The notes below the pieces were generated by a model. It had not been told where the DNA came from, did no database searches, and was given only the letters and a program-made list of their open reading frames with translations. 34,807 bases of DNA from S012-113 sp039714715 (lineage in GTDB: Bacteria > Bacteroidota > Bacteroidia > Cytophagales > Cyclobacteriaceae), in NCBI GenBank assembly GCA_039714715.1, contig JBDLIU010000013.1, positions 1 through 34,807 on the forward strand. Direction: 5' to 3'. The position numbers and the translations under genes were made by a program. Below, in pieces: positions 7,007 to 14,732 of the stretch (positions are counted from its first letter, which is position 1; each line of letters begins with the position of its first letter).

Positions 7007-8113
7007 TCAGTCTTTATTTCTTCCAAATCCTGTATTAAATACCGGCAGCAACCTTAATCCCTTCGGGTTATCCCTGTTATAATTTAAAATACCCAATTGT
7101 AACCCTTTAACCTTATAGGCATAGTTGAAAATCCCAATGGTAAGACCTTTTTGAACTCCTTCGATATGATTATAAGCACTTAAAGATATGCCCTTCATTA
7201 TGGCTTCTGAGTCAATACTGTTCCCACTGGTTACCCTGAGATGCACGGGAGCCAGAATAATTCCTGATACTTTCATGCCACCTACCACAGGTGCCACAGT
7301 TAATCCTTTTATCGTTGGAGCACCTGCAGCAATCCCTGCTATGGTTATTCCTCCCAGGACGTCACCACTCCCAACAGCCAGAACAGAAGCATTTAATCCT
7401 ATCACCTTTTCTCCGGCACCTACTGCCAGTCCTCCAATATTAATTCCAATCAGTTTTTCTCCTGCCCCCACAGCCAGTCCTCCAAAATTCAATCCCATCA
7501 TGTTTTCCCCGGCACCTACTGCTAATACCCCCAATGTTATACCCGACACATTTTTTCCCGAGCCAACAGCTATAGCACTCACATTCAACCCAGACACATT
7601 ATTCCCTGCACCAACCGCGAATCCTCCAATATTAATGCCTGTAATATCATTCCCTGAACCTACTGCCAAACCTCCGATATTAATTCCAAACAGGTCTTCA
7701 CCTGATCCAACAGCCAGGCCACCAATATTAATTCCTTTTACATTGTTACCCCCAACGGCAACTCCTCCAAGGTTTATTCCGAATACATTTTCGGTAGCTC
7801 CAACAGCTAATAGCCCAAAAGACGCCCCATACCGGTTTTCAGTTCCCATAGCCATGGGAAGCCCTATACCAAGACCGTAGAAAGATCCAGTTTGTTCATC
7901 AATATCTTTGGCCATCCAGGATGTTATATTAATCCCAATTACTGACTTAACATTTCTGTCTGCTGAATTAATCCTTACTCCAGTGAATTTGGGCAAATTC
8001 CCGAAGCCCAACCCCCATTTTTTTGATGGGATTCCAAATCCTTGAGAATAAACGATCTGTGGTAATACCAAACCAATTATTATCAACCCTGTTAAAATTC
8101 TATTTTTTGTCAT
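7007..8113 (-). CDS. Exported protein with 16-residue Gly-rich repeats (LA_2272-type surface repeat)
   Basis: The likely start is the ATG at 8113, which places a signal peptide (MTKNRILTGLIIIGLVLPQ, cleavage after VYS) at the N-terminus; the upstream ATG at 8164 would bury it. The mature protein is built of about eleven 16-residue units (residues about 90-265) of the form G-x-x-[hydrophobic]-x-G-I-N-I-G-G-L-A-V-G-[AS]. Such a strict period suggests a right-handed beta-solenoid or a surface barrel. The C-terminal part (KGLTIGIFNY, KGLQLGILNYN, KGLRLLPVFN) resembles the LA_2272-type surface-repeat proteins known from Leptospira and Bacteroidota. Function is unknown; an outer-membrane or surface location is inferred. 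It is divergent from the DUF2520 gene. Confidence 0.8.
   Translation of the reverse strand: MTKNRILTGLIIIGLVLPQIVYSQGFGIPSKKWGLGFGNLPKFTGVRINSADRNVKSVIGINITSWMAKDIDEQTGSFYGLGIGLPMAMGTENRYGASFGLLAVGATENVFGINLGGVAVGGNNVKGINIGGLAVGSGEDLFGINIGGLAVGSGNDITGINIGGFAVGAGNNVSGLNVSAIAVGSGKNVSGITLGVLAVGAGENMMGLNFGGLAVGAGEKLIGINIGGLAVGAGEKVIGLNASVLAVGSGDVLGGITIAGIAAGAPTIKGLTVAPVVGGMKVSGIILAPVHLRVTSGNSIDSEAIMKGISLSAYNHIEGVQKGLTIGIFNYAYKVKGLQLGILNYNRDNPKGLRLLPVFNTGFGRNKD
7319..7846 (-). repeat. Tandem 48-bp coding repeat (16-aa GINIGGLAVGA units)
   Basis: About eleven consecutive 48-base units inside the surface-repeat gene, diverged at the DNA level but strongly conserved as protein. Invariant or near-invariant positions are the Gly before I/L-N, the GG or SA pair and the AVG motif. 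The repeat explains the long proline-rich open frame on the opposite strand. Confidence 0.85.
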
Positions 8114-8200
8114 TGTCCTATTTATTTCACTGATATGATTATGAAAATATGATAAAGGTTGCATTGTGTTTCCATATTTTTCTCAATTTTACCTTATAAA

Positions 8201-8989
8201 ATGAGCTTACCAGAAGTAGATATTATCGGAACAGGCAACCTGGCCTTCAACCTGGCACCTGCATTGGAACAATGTGGCATGGTGATTAACAATGTTTTTG
8301 GGCGAAGTATTGAGTCTGCAAAAAGCATTGCCGATAATCTATACCAGGCTAATCCTACTACTGAACTGAATTTTTCTGCGAGTAAATCAACCCTTTTTAT
8401 TCTGGCTGTTTCAGACGATGCAATTGAAGAGGTTTCCCAGGAGTTAATTCTCCCTGATTATGCTATCGCTGCACATACATCCGGTTCTATGGATTTATCA
8501 GTATTGGGGTATACCGCAAGTCCGAATATTGGTGTATTGTATCCGCTTCAAACTTTCTCCAAACAAAAGCGTGTAGATTTTAGCGATGTGCCATTACTTG
8601 TTGAAGGAGACAATAAATTCACAAAGAATGTATTATTGTCAGTCGCCAGGAAATTAACCCAAAACGTACTCGAAGCCAGATCTGCTCAAAGAAGGATGAT
8701 ACATTTGGCTGCCATCTTTGCAGCAAATTTCACCAATTCTTTATTAGTCCAGGCTAATGAACTTCTAGAGAAAGCCGATGCAGATCTCGAGATATTAGCG
8801 CCATTATTGGAAGAAACCATACGCAAAAGCCTTACAATAGGACCAAAAAAAGCACAAACCGGCCCTGCAGCCAGAGGAGACCTGGAAGTACTTGATCAGC
8901 ATATGGAATTACTTGAAAGGTTCCCTGAAATACAGGAGGTTTATAGATTAATCAATCAGCAAATTCTAGACAGACATGAGCGCGATTAG
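8201..8989 (+). CDS. Rossmann-like and DUF2520 domain protein
   Basis: A 262-residue cytoplasmic protein. The N-terminal Rossmann domain has a dinucleotide-binding turn IIGTGNLAFNL (residues 7-17), and a second strand-turn FILAVSDDAIEEV. The C-terminal half (from about residue 120) is the helical DUF2520 domain, seen in RRMIHLAAIFAANFTN and GPAARGD. This two-domain layout resembles 6-phosphogluconate or ketopantoate-type dehydrogenases, but the substrate is not known. I chose the ATG at 8201, right before the glycine loop; an earlier ATG at 8159 would run into the divergent gene. It overlaps the UbiA gene by 14 bases. In other Bacteroidota I recall this gene next to a KdsC-like HAD phosphatase, a UbiA enzyme and Maf; here only the UbiA neighbour remains. 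Confidence 0.85.
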   Translation: MSLPEVDIIGTGNLAFNLAPALEQCGMVINNVFGRSIESAKSIADNLYQANPTTELNFSASKSTLFILAVSDDAIEEVSQELILPDYAIAAHTSGSMDLSVLGYTASPNIGVLYPLQTFSKQKRVDFSDVPLLVEGDNKFTKNVLLSVARKLTQNVLEARSAQRRMIHLAAIFAANFTNSLLVQANELLEKADADLEILAPLLEETIRKSLTIGPKKAQTGPAARGDLEVLDQHMELLERFPEIQEVYRLINQQILDRHERD

Positions 8990-9830
8990 TCTTTTTATTA
9001 AAATCCTGCCCAAACTGGTTCGGTGGAAAAACCTCCTTATCATAATAGCAACACAATACCTGTCAGCCTATTTTCTAACCGGAACTATATCAGTAGAATC
9101 ACTCTTGCTGGATATCAGAATGTTAGGATTGAGCATTTCAACAGTACTTATTGCTGCTGCAGGATATGTGATAAATGATTATTATGATGTTAAAATCGAT
9201 TATGTAAACAGGCCTGAACGGGTAGTGGTAGGTCGCTACCTGATGCGCAGATACATTCTTTTTCTCCACGCTTTTTTGAATGTAACAGGTATTACAATAG
9301 GAATATTGGTCTCCTGGAAAATTGGATTTATAGATTTCTTTGCAGCAGGTTTTTTGTGGTTTTATTCCAATCTACTGAAGAGATTGCCCCTTCTTGGAAA
9401 TTTGACGGTTGCTTTACTCACAGGCTTGAGTGTCTTTATTGTCTACGTTCATTTTAATGTTTCATTTTTCCTGTTTGCTGCTTATGCTGCTTTCGCTTTT
9501 TTTATTTCCTTGATCCGTGAAATAATCAAAGACATTGAAGACCTGGAAGGTGACAAAAAATTCGATTGTAAAACACTACCAATTGTATTAGGTATTCGTA
9601 AATCGAAACTTATAATCTATGTAATTAATGTTATTTTTTTAATATCCGTTGCCTTTTTACTAAAGCAGGAGCCTAAGTTCTTGTGGGTATTATCAGGTCT
9701 ATCAATCTTGTTGGGTTGGCTAAGTTTTAAACTTTATAAGGCTGATAAAAGTAAAGACTTCTCCAGATTAAGTAATTTTACTAAACAAATTATGATCCTT
9801 GGTCTCATAAGCATGATATTTTTCAAATGA
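8976..9830 (+). CDS. UbiA-family prenyltransferase (geranylgeranylglycerol-phosphate geranylgeranyltransferase-like)
   Basis: A 284-residue integral membrane enzyme with several hydrophobic helices. Both UbiA Asp-rich motifs are present: NDYYDVKIDYVNRP at residues 67-80 and DIEDLEGD at 186-193, which bind the prenyl diphosphate through magnesium. The NRPER extension and the sequence between the motifs fit the group annotated in Bacteroidota as geranylgeranylglycerol-phosphate geranylgeranyltransferase, the enzyme of archaeal ether-lipid assembly, but a quinone or haem prenyl acceptor cannot be excluded from sequence. It overlaps the DUF2520 gene by 14 bases and purN by ATGA (9827-9830), so the three genes are likely co-transcribed. 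Confidence 0.85.
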   Translation: MSAISLFIKILPKLVRWKNLLIIIATQYLSAYFLTGTISVESLLLDIRMLGLSISTVLIAAAGYVINDYYDVKIDYVNRPERVVVGRYLMRRYILFLHAFLNVTGITIGILVSWKIGFIDFFAAGFLWFYSNLLKRLPLLGNLTVALLTGLSVFIVYVHFNVSFFLFAAYAAFAFFISLIREIIKDIEDLEGDKKFDCKTLPIVLGIRKSKLIIYVINVIFLISVAFLLKQEPKFLWVLSGLSILLGWLSFKLYKADKSKDFSRLSNFTKQIMILGLISMIFFK

Positions 9831-10405
9831 ACACAACTTATAAAATTGCAATCCTGGCCTCAGGCAGTGGCACCAATGCCGAAGCCATCATGAACCGTTT
9901 CTCAAACCACGAGTATATTGCAGTCAGTAAAGTTTATTCAAATAATGCTGATGCATTTGTACTGGAAAGAGCTAAAAAATTTGATATTCCTACCGCTGTA
10001 TTTAATAAGCAAGAACTTCACAGTGAAGAATTCCTGAATTCACTTATTGAGGAAGGGTTCGATTTAATTATTTTGGCCGGTTTTATGTGGCTTGTGCCAG
10101 CCCAGATAGTCTCAGCTTTCGAAAACAGAATCCTTAACATCCATCCGGCATTACTTCCTTCTTATGGAGGGAAAGGGATGTATGGGCATTTTGTTCATGA
10201 AGCAGTGCTGGGAAATAAGGAGAAAGAATCTGGTATTAGCATTCATTATGTAAATGAAAAATACGATGATGGTGATATTATCTTCCAGGCAAAATGTGCT
10301 GTAATGGAATCTGATACACCCGATTCACTGGCAAACAGAATCCATAAACTGGAACATCAGCACTACCCTGAAGTAATTGAAAAAATTTGTCTTCAAAACA
10401 ACTAG
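9827..10405 (+). CDS. purN: Phosphoribosylglycinamide formyltransferase
   Basis: PurN transfers a formyl group from 10-formyl-tetrahydrofolate to GAR in step three of purine synthesis. Evidence: the N-terminal phosphate-binding loop ILASGSGTNAEAI (residues 9-21), the catalytic NIHPALLPS with Asn104 and His106, and an Asp in KYDDGD (about 147-150) where the third catalytic residue is expected. The 192-residue length is normal. It is translationally coupled to the prenyltransferase gene by a 4-base overlap, while purH follows on the same strand after 342 bases, so two purine genes are close but probably not in one tight operon. Confidence 0.92.
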   Translation: MNTTYKIAILASGSGTNAEAIMNRFSNHEYIAVSKVYSNNADAFVLERAKKFDIPTAVFNKQELHSEEFLNSLIEEGFDLIILAGFMWLVPAQIVSAFENRILNIHPALLPSYGGKGMYGHFVHEAVLGNKEKESGISIHYVNEKYDDGDIIFQAKCAVMESDTPDSLANRIHKLEHQHYPEVIEKICLQNN

Positions 10406-10747
10406 GTAAGCGTCAAATCAACGCTGTCTATTAGATTCACCCAGAATATTCATAATTGTTATTATCCTTCATAGCAGGTTTAATTTAATGAATTACTTTA
10501 AATTATCTCAAGAAGTTGATGGAGTACAATTTTATCATAATTTATTAAGTCGCCATATGTTCATAAGCCAACATAAGCACATAAATAAAATGGCAAAAAG
10601 AGACTAAAGTTGTACCCATCAGGGTTAGCCCTCACTCATTTTTATTTAAAAGAATATGTTAAGATTCAATGTTCCTTTATAATAAATTTGTCATGAATTA
10701 TTCGGGCTAAATAGCTTAGTTTTGCAGTAACCAACTAACCTACTGCC
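10406..10747. other. Gene-free stretch between purN and purH
   Basis: The 342 bases hold no open frame that looks like a gene and no tRNA. Two weak short hairpins are possible: AGCGT/ACGCT at about 10410-10426, and AGGG/CCCT near 10620-10635, the latter followed by a T-rich run at about 10640-10647 on the plus strand, which might end the purN transcript. I see no purine-riboswitch-like three-way junction. The right end holds the purH promoter elements listed separately. Confidence 0.5.
10683..10724 (+). promoter_or_regulatory. Candidate purH promoter (-7 elements)
   Basis: Two exact matches to the Bacteroidota -7 consensus TAnnTTTG lie upstream of purH: TAAATTTG at 10683-10690 and TAGTTTTG at 10717-10724. 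The second would start the transcript about 15 bases before the ATG at 10748, the first about 50 bases before it. Neither has a TTTG at the usual 19-21 base distance, so the choice between them is open. Confidence 0.4.
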
Positions 10748-12271
10748 ATGACTAAAAAAATTTCCTCTGCCTTAATCTCTGTTTTCCACAAAACCAACCT
10801 CGACTCCATCGTTAAACTTCTTGATTCACAGGGTGTTAAGCTCTATTCAACAGGTGGCACCCTGAAGTTTATTAATGAACTTGGTGTAGATGCTACAGCC
10901 GTAGAAGACCTGACTGACTACCCGTCAATTTTTGGTGGAAGAGTTAAAACATTGCACCCTAAAGTTTTTGGAGGAATTTTATATCGAAGAGATAATCCTG
11001 ATGATCAGGAACAAGCGCAGGAATATGCCATTCCAAGCATTGATTTGGTTATTGTTGACCTTTACCCATTTGAAGAAACTGTTGCTTCCGGAGCAACCGA
11101 GCAGGAGGTCATAGAAAAAATTGACATTGGAGGAATTAGCTTGATAAGGGCAGCGGCTAAAAATTTTAAAGATACATTGGTAGTAAGCAACCAAAAGCAA
11201 TATGATGAGCTTTATAATCTGTTGAAAGATAATAATGGTTCCTCATCCATTGAAGATCGTAAGCGTTTTGCTGCCTATTCATTCGCTGAAAGCTCGCACT
11301 ACGATTCCATGATCTTCAATTACTTCAATCAAACCGAAAGCCTTCCTTACCTGCGCCAGAGTTATTCACAGGGAACATCATTGCGGTATGGTGAGAATCC
11401 TCACCAGGAAGCAAAGTTCTATGGAGACCTGGAAGGGATGTTTAATCAATTGAATGGTAAAGCGCTATCATATAATAACCTGGTAGATATTGATGCAGCG
11501 ATGAACCTTATTGCTGAATTTGAAGGTGATACTGCGTTTGCTATACTCAAACATACCAATGCATGTGGTGCCGCTACGGGTAAGAGCGTGGCTGAGGCAT
11601 ATAAAAAAGCGTTTGCAGCCGATACTATTTCAGCTTTTGGTGGTGTGTTAATAACCAACAGCCCAGTTGATTTAGAAGCCGCAACTGAAATTAATAAACT
11701 CTTTTGTGAAGTGCTCATAGCACCTGATTTTAATGATGATGCACTAGAATTGCTAAAATCAAAGAAAAACAGAATACTGTTGCAGGTTAATCAATCATTA
11801 TCGAGTACAAATATGAATAAGGCTTTACTCAATGGAGTTATTGAGCAAGATAAAGATAACCATACCGATTCACTGGAAGACCTGGAATACATTACCGAGA
11901 AAAAGCCAGATGAAGAGGAAATAAGAGCATTATTGTTTGCTTCAAAGATTTGTAAGCATTCAAAATCGAATGCGATTGTATTTGCCAAAGATGGGCAATT
12001 GATTTCCAGTGGCGTTGGGCAAACTTCACGTGTAGATGCAGTAAATCAAGCTATTGAGAAAGCAATTCGATTTGGATTCGACCTTAATAATGCCTCTCTT
12101 GCTTCAGATGCTTTTTTCCCTTTCCCGGATAGTGTTGAGATTGCCAGCAAAGCTGGGATCAAGTCATTTATTCAGCCAGGAGGGTCCGTAAAAGATCAAT
12201 TATCGGTTGATTTTTGTAATGAAAATGGGCTTTCTATGGTTTTTACAGGAAAAAGGCATTTTAAACACTAA
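10748..12271 (+). CDS. purH: Bifunctional AICAR formyltransferase / IMP cyclohydrolase
   Basis: PurH carries out the last two steps of IMP synthesis. The N-terminal MGS-like cyclohydrolase domain (about residues 1-190) shows LYSTGGT, DYPSIFGGRVKTLHP and IDIGGISLIRAAAKN. The C-terminal AICAR transformylase domain begins near residue 200 with LRYGENPHQ and carries the Lys-His pair in ILKHTNACGAA, the SAFGG motif and a final region FIQPGGSVKD. The 507-residue length matches Bacteroidota enzymes. It is preceded by candidate TAnnTTTG elements and followed after 112 bases by mreB. I recall the purH-mreB neighbourhood from other Bacteroidota, which makes the placement ordinary. Confidence 0.96.
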   Translation: MTKKISSALISVFHKTNLDSIVKLLDSQGVKLYSTGGTLKFINELGVDATAVEDLTDYPSIFGGRVKTLHPKVFGGILYRRDNPDDQEQAQEYAIPSIDLVIVDLYPFEETVASGATEQEVIEKIDIGGISLIRAAAKNFKDTLVVSNQKQYDELYNLLKDNNGSSSIEDRKRFAAYSFAESSHYDSMIFNYFNQTESLPYLRQSYSQGTSLRYGENPHQEAKFYGDLEGMFNQLNGKALSYNNLVDIDAAMNLIAEFEGDTAFAILKHTNACGAATGKSVAEAYKKAFAADTISAFGGVLITNSPVDLEAATEINKLFCEVLIAPDFNDDALELLKSKKNRILLQVNQSLSSTNMNKALLNGVIEQDKDNHTDSLEDLEYITEKKPDEEEIRALLFASKICKHSKSNAIVFAKDGQLISSGVGQTSRVDAVNQAIEKAIRFGFDLNNASLASDAFFPFPDSVEIASKAGIKSFIQPGGSVKDQLSVDFCNENGLSMVFTGKRHFKH

Positions 12272-12383
12272 AAACGAATGTAAATCTTGAAAAAATATAA
12301 CAAATTTGTATTTTAGAAGCTTCTGTATTTATACACCTGAATCTATTGGAAGGCCTTGTGAATTTGATGACTAAATACTAATA

Positions 12384-13409
12384 ATGGGATTATTTGATTT
12401 CTTTTCTAGCGACTTGGCAATTGACCTGGGAACCGCAAACACGCTGATCATAAAAAATGAGAAAATTGTTGTTGATGAACCTTCAATTATTGCAATTGAC
12501 AGAAACTCCAGCAAGGTGCTTGCTATTGGTCGTCAGGCTATGCAAATGCATGAAAAAACGCATGAGCATATCAGGACAATACGTCCACTGAAGGATGGCG
12601 TAATTGCTGATTTCCATGCTGCGGAAGAAATGATCCGTGGAATGATTAAAATGATTGACGACAGGAGATCATGGTTGCCATCGTCTCACAGAATGGTGAT
12701 TTGTATTCCATCTGGAATAACAGAAGTTGAAAAACGTGCAGTGCGTGATTCTGCAGAACACGCAGGAGCTAAGGAGGTTTATATGGTGTATGAACCACTT
12801 GCAGCAGCCATTGGTACGGGTATTGATATTGAAGAACCAGTTGGTTCTATGGTTATAGATATTGGAGGTGGTACTACTGAAATTGCTGTGATTGCATTGT
12901 CAGGTATCGTTAGTAATCAATCTATTAGAATAGCAGGAGATTCGTTTAATAAAGATATCCTGGATTACATGAGGCGCCAACACAACCTGCTAATTGGTGA
13001 ACGCTCTGCAGAAAGAGTGAAAATTGAAGTGGGTTCTGCCCTGACAGAACTTGATGATGGCCCTGAAGACTTTGAAATTCGTGGCCGTGACCTGATGACT
13101 GGCATTCCCAAGGTAATTAAGGTTTCGTATTCCGAAATAGCTTTTGCGCTCGATAAATCAGTTTCGAAAATTGAAGAAGCGGTTCTGAAAGCACTTGAAT
13201 TATGTCCACCAGAGTTATCTGCAGATATTTATGATAGAGGAATTCATCTTACCGGAGGTGGCGCTATGTTAAGAGGCTTTGACAAGCGACTTGCATTAAA
13301 AACCAAGTTACCAATCCATGTCGTGGAAGATCCTTTAAAAGCCGTAGTTCGTGGAACGGGTGTTGCCATGAAGAACCTCAATCAATTTAAATCAGTACTT
13401 ATGACCTAA
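12384..13409 (+). CDS. mreB: Rod shape-determining actin-like ATPase
   Basis: MreB polymerises under the cytoplasmic membrane and guides the elongation peptidoglycan machinery. Actin-fold motifs are present: phosphate-1 LAIDLGTANT (residues 11-20), connect/phosphate-2 VIDIGGGTTEIAV (about 154-166) and adenosine loop LTGGGAMLRG near residue 295. The length of 341 is standard. The amphipathic N-terminus MGLFDFFSSD is typical for membrane contact. It is the first gene of mreB-mreC-mreD-mrdA-rodA with only one base to mreC, so the whole set to 17814 is probably one operon. A TTTG at 12305-12308 could be part of its promoter, but I found no matching -7 element. Confidence 0.96.
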   Translation: MGLFDFFSSDLAIDLGTANTLIIKNEKIVVDEPSIIAIDRNSSKVLAIGRQAMQMHEKTHEHIRTIRPLKDGVIADFHAAEEMIRGMIKMIDDRRSWLPSSHRMVICIPSGITEVEKRAVRDSAEHAGAKEVYMVYEPLAAAIGTGIDIEEPVGSMVIDIGGGTTEIAVIALSGIVSNQSIRIAGDSFNKDILDYMRRQHNLLIGERSAERVKIEVGSALTELDDGPEDFEIRGRDLMTGIPKVIKVSYSEIAFALDKSVSKIEEAVLKALELCPPELSADIYDRGIHLTGGGAMLRGFDKRLALKTKLPIHVVEDPLKAVVRGTGVAMKNLNQFKSVLMT

Positions 13410-13410
13410 A

Positions 13411-14220
13411 ATGAAGAGCCTCTTTCTTTTTCTCTATAAATTCAGAGCCTTCATTTCTTTAGTTCTGCTTGAAGCAATTTGTGCTGTATTAATAATTCAG
13501 AATTCTCAGTACCACAGAGCGATTTTCTTTAACTCTTCAAATACCTTAATCGGCTCAACATTAACTACTTCTGATAATATTGTAAATTATTTCAAGTTAA
13601 AAGAAATTAATAAAGCCCTTGCCAGTGATAATGCCAGGTTGAAAAATTCATACCTCGCCATAAAAGATTCCACTAATGAATTCCAATACGATTCTGCAAA
13701 AAAGTATCATTATATCAATGCAAAGGTTATAAACAACTCTGTTAATTTGAGAAACAACCTGTTAACAATCAATATTGGATCAGAAAATGGTGTAAAAAAA
13801 GACATGGGCGTTATTGGTGGCCGTGGAATTGTTGGAAAGACAAGATATGTCAGCAAGCATTTTACCGTGGTAACTTCACTTCTTCATACAGAAAGTATGG
13901 TACCTGCCACTATTAAGGATAAAGTTAATCTATGCACCGTTCAGTGGAGTGGTGTAGATCCTTACCTGGTTGATCTGCTGTATGTGCCACGGCATTATAC
14001 TATCGAGGAGGGTGACTCTGTTCTGACCACCGGATATAGCGGTATATTCCCTGAGAATATATTAATTGGTAAAATTCATTCAGTAGATCTAACACATGAT
14101 GCTCCATTTTATAATATTAAAGTGAAACTTATCAATGACTTCTATAAAATCTCATTTGTGGAAGTAACAGAGTTTATACGTGTAGAAGAGTTGGATTCAA
14201 TACAAAACATGGCGCAATGA
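13411..14220 (+). CDS. mreC: Rod shape-determining protein MreC
   Basis: MreC is an inner-membrane protein with a large periplasmic part that links MreB and MreD to PBP2. A single membrane helix lies at about residues 12-30 (FISLVLLEAICAVLII). A coiled-coil segment follows at about 55-90, then the beta-domain pair with GSENGVKKDMGVIGGRGIVG and DSVLTTGYSGIFPENILIGKI. The length of 269 is normal. It overlaps mreD by ATGA at 14217-14220. Confidence 0.93.
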   Translation: MKSLFLFLYKFRAFISLVLLEAICAVLIIQNSQYHRAIFFNSSNTLIGSTLTTSDNIVNYFKLKEINKALASDNARLKNSYLAIKDSTNEFQYDSAKKYHYINAKVINNSVNLRNNLLTINIGSENGVKKDMGVIGGRGIVGKTRYVSKHFTVVTSLLHTESMVPATIKDKVNLCTVQWSGVDPYLVDLLYVPRHYTIEEGDSVLTTGYSGIFPENILIGKIHSVDLTHDAPFYNIKVKLINDFYKISFVEVTEFIRVEELDSIQNMAQ

Positions 14221-14732
14221 ACCGGTATAATCTATATAAAATCATATCGTTCTTTATTTACCTGATGCTACAGGTGTTTGTGTTCAATAAAATTGTATTG
14301 CTTGATACAGCTCATAGCTTTATTTATATCGGATTTCTGCTTACGTTACCATTTGAATTAGCAGTAATCCCGGGTATGTTAATTGGAATGTTGATGGGAT
14401 TGGGAGTAGATGCCTTTTCAAACACTTTTGGACTTCATGCGGCAGCCAGTGTATTTATTATGTACCTACGACCCATGATGTTAAGTGGCTTAACTCCCCA
14501 GGGAGGGTATCCTGCCGGAGTTGTACCCAAACCAAATGTATTAGGCCTCGGCTGGTTTACATATTATTCACTCCCTCTTATTTTTGTTCATCAAATAATT
14601 ATCTTCTTTGTTGAATATGGAGGATTTTCGATGTTCGGGCAAACATCATCGAAGGTAATAGCCTCTACAATCTATAGTTTCTTGCTGATTGTGATTTTTC
14701 AATATATGTTTAAAGCTACAGTCAGGCGATGA
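14217..14732 (+). CDS. mreD: Rod shape-determining protein MreD
   Basis: A 171-residue polytopic membrane protein with about five helices. MreD is poorly conserved, so the call rests on size, topology and place between mreC and the PBP2 gene. The conserved acidic/Gly-rich stretch GLGVDAFSNTFGLHAAASV (about residues 61-79) is typical of Bacteroidota MreD. It overlaps mreC by ATGA and mrdA by ATGA. Confidence 0.88.
   Translation: MNRYNLYKIISFFIYLMLQVFVFNKIVLLDTAHSFIYIGFLLTLPFELAVIPGMLIGMLMGLGVDAFSNTFGLHAAASVFIMYLRPMMLSGLTPQGGYPAGVVPKPNVLGLGWFTYYSLPLIFVHQIIIFFVEYGGFSMFGQTSSKVIASTIYSFLLIVIFQYMFKATVRR

Noticed and set aside
7188..7880. 230-residue Pro-rich open frame on the plus strand
   Set aside because: It is antisense to the GINIGGLAVGA repeats; Pro and Ala codons are the complements of Gly and Ala/Val codons in the repeat.
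10406..10747. Possible purine riboswitch or small RNA upstream of purH
   Set aside because: I could not find a three-way junction or conserved loop sequences; only short weak stems are present.
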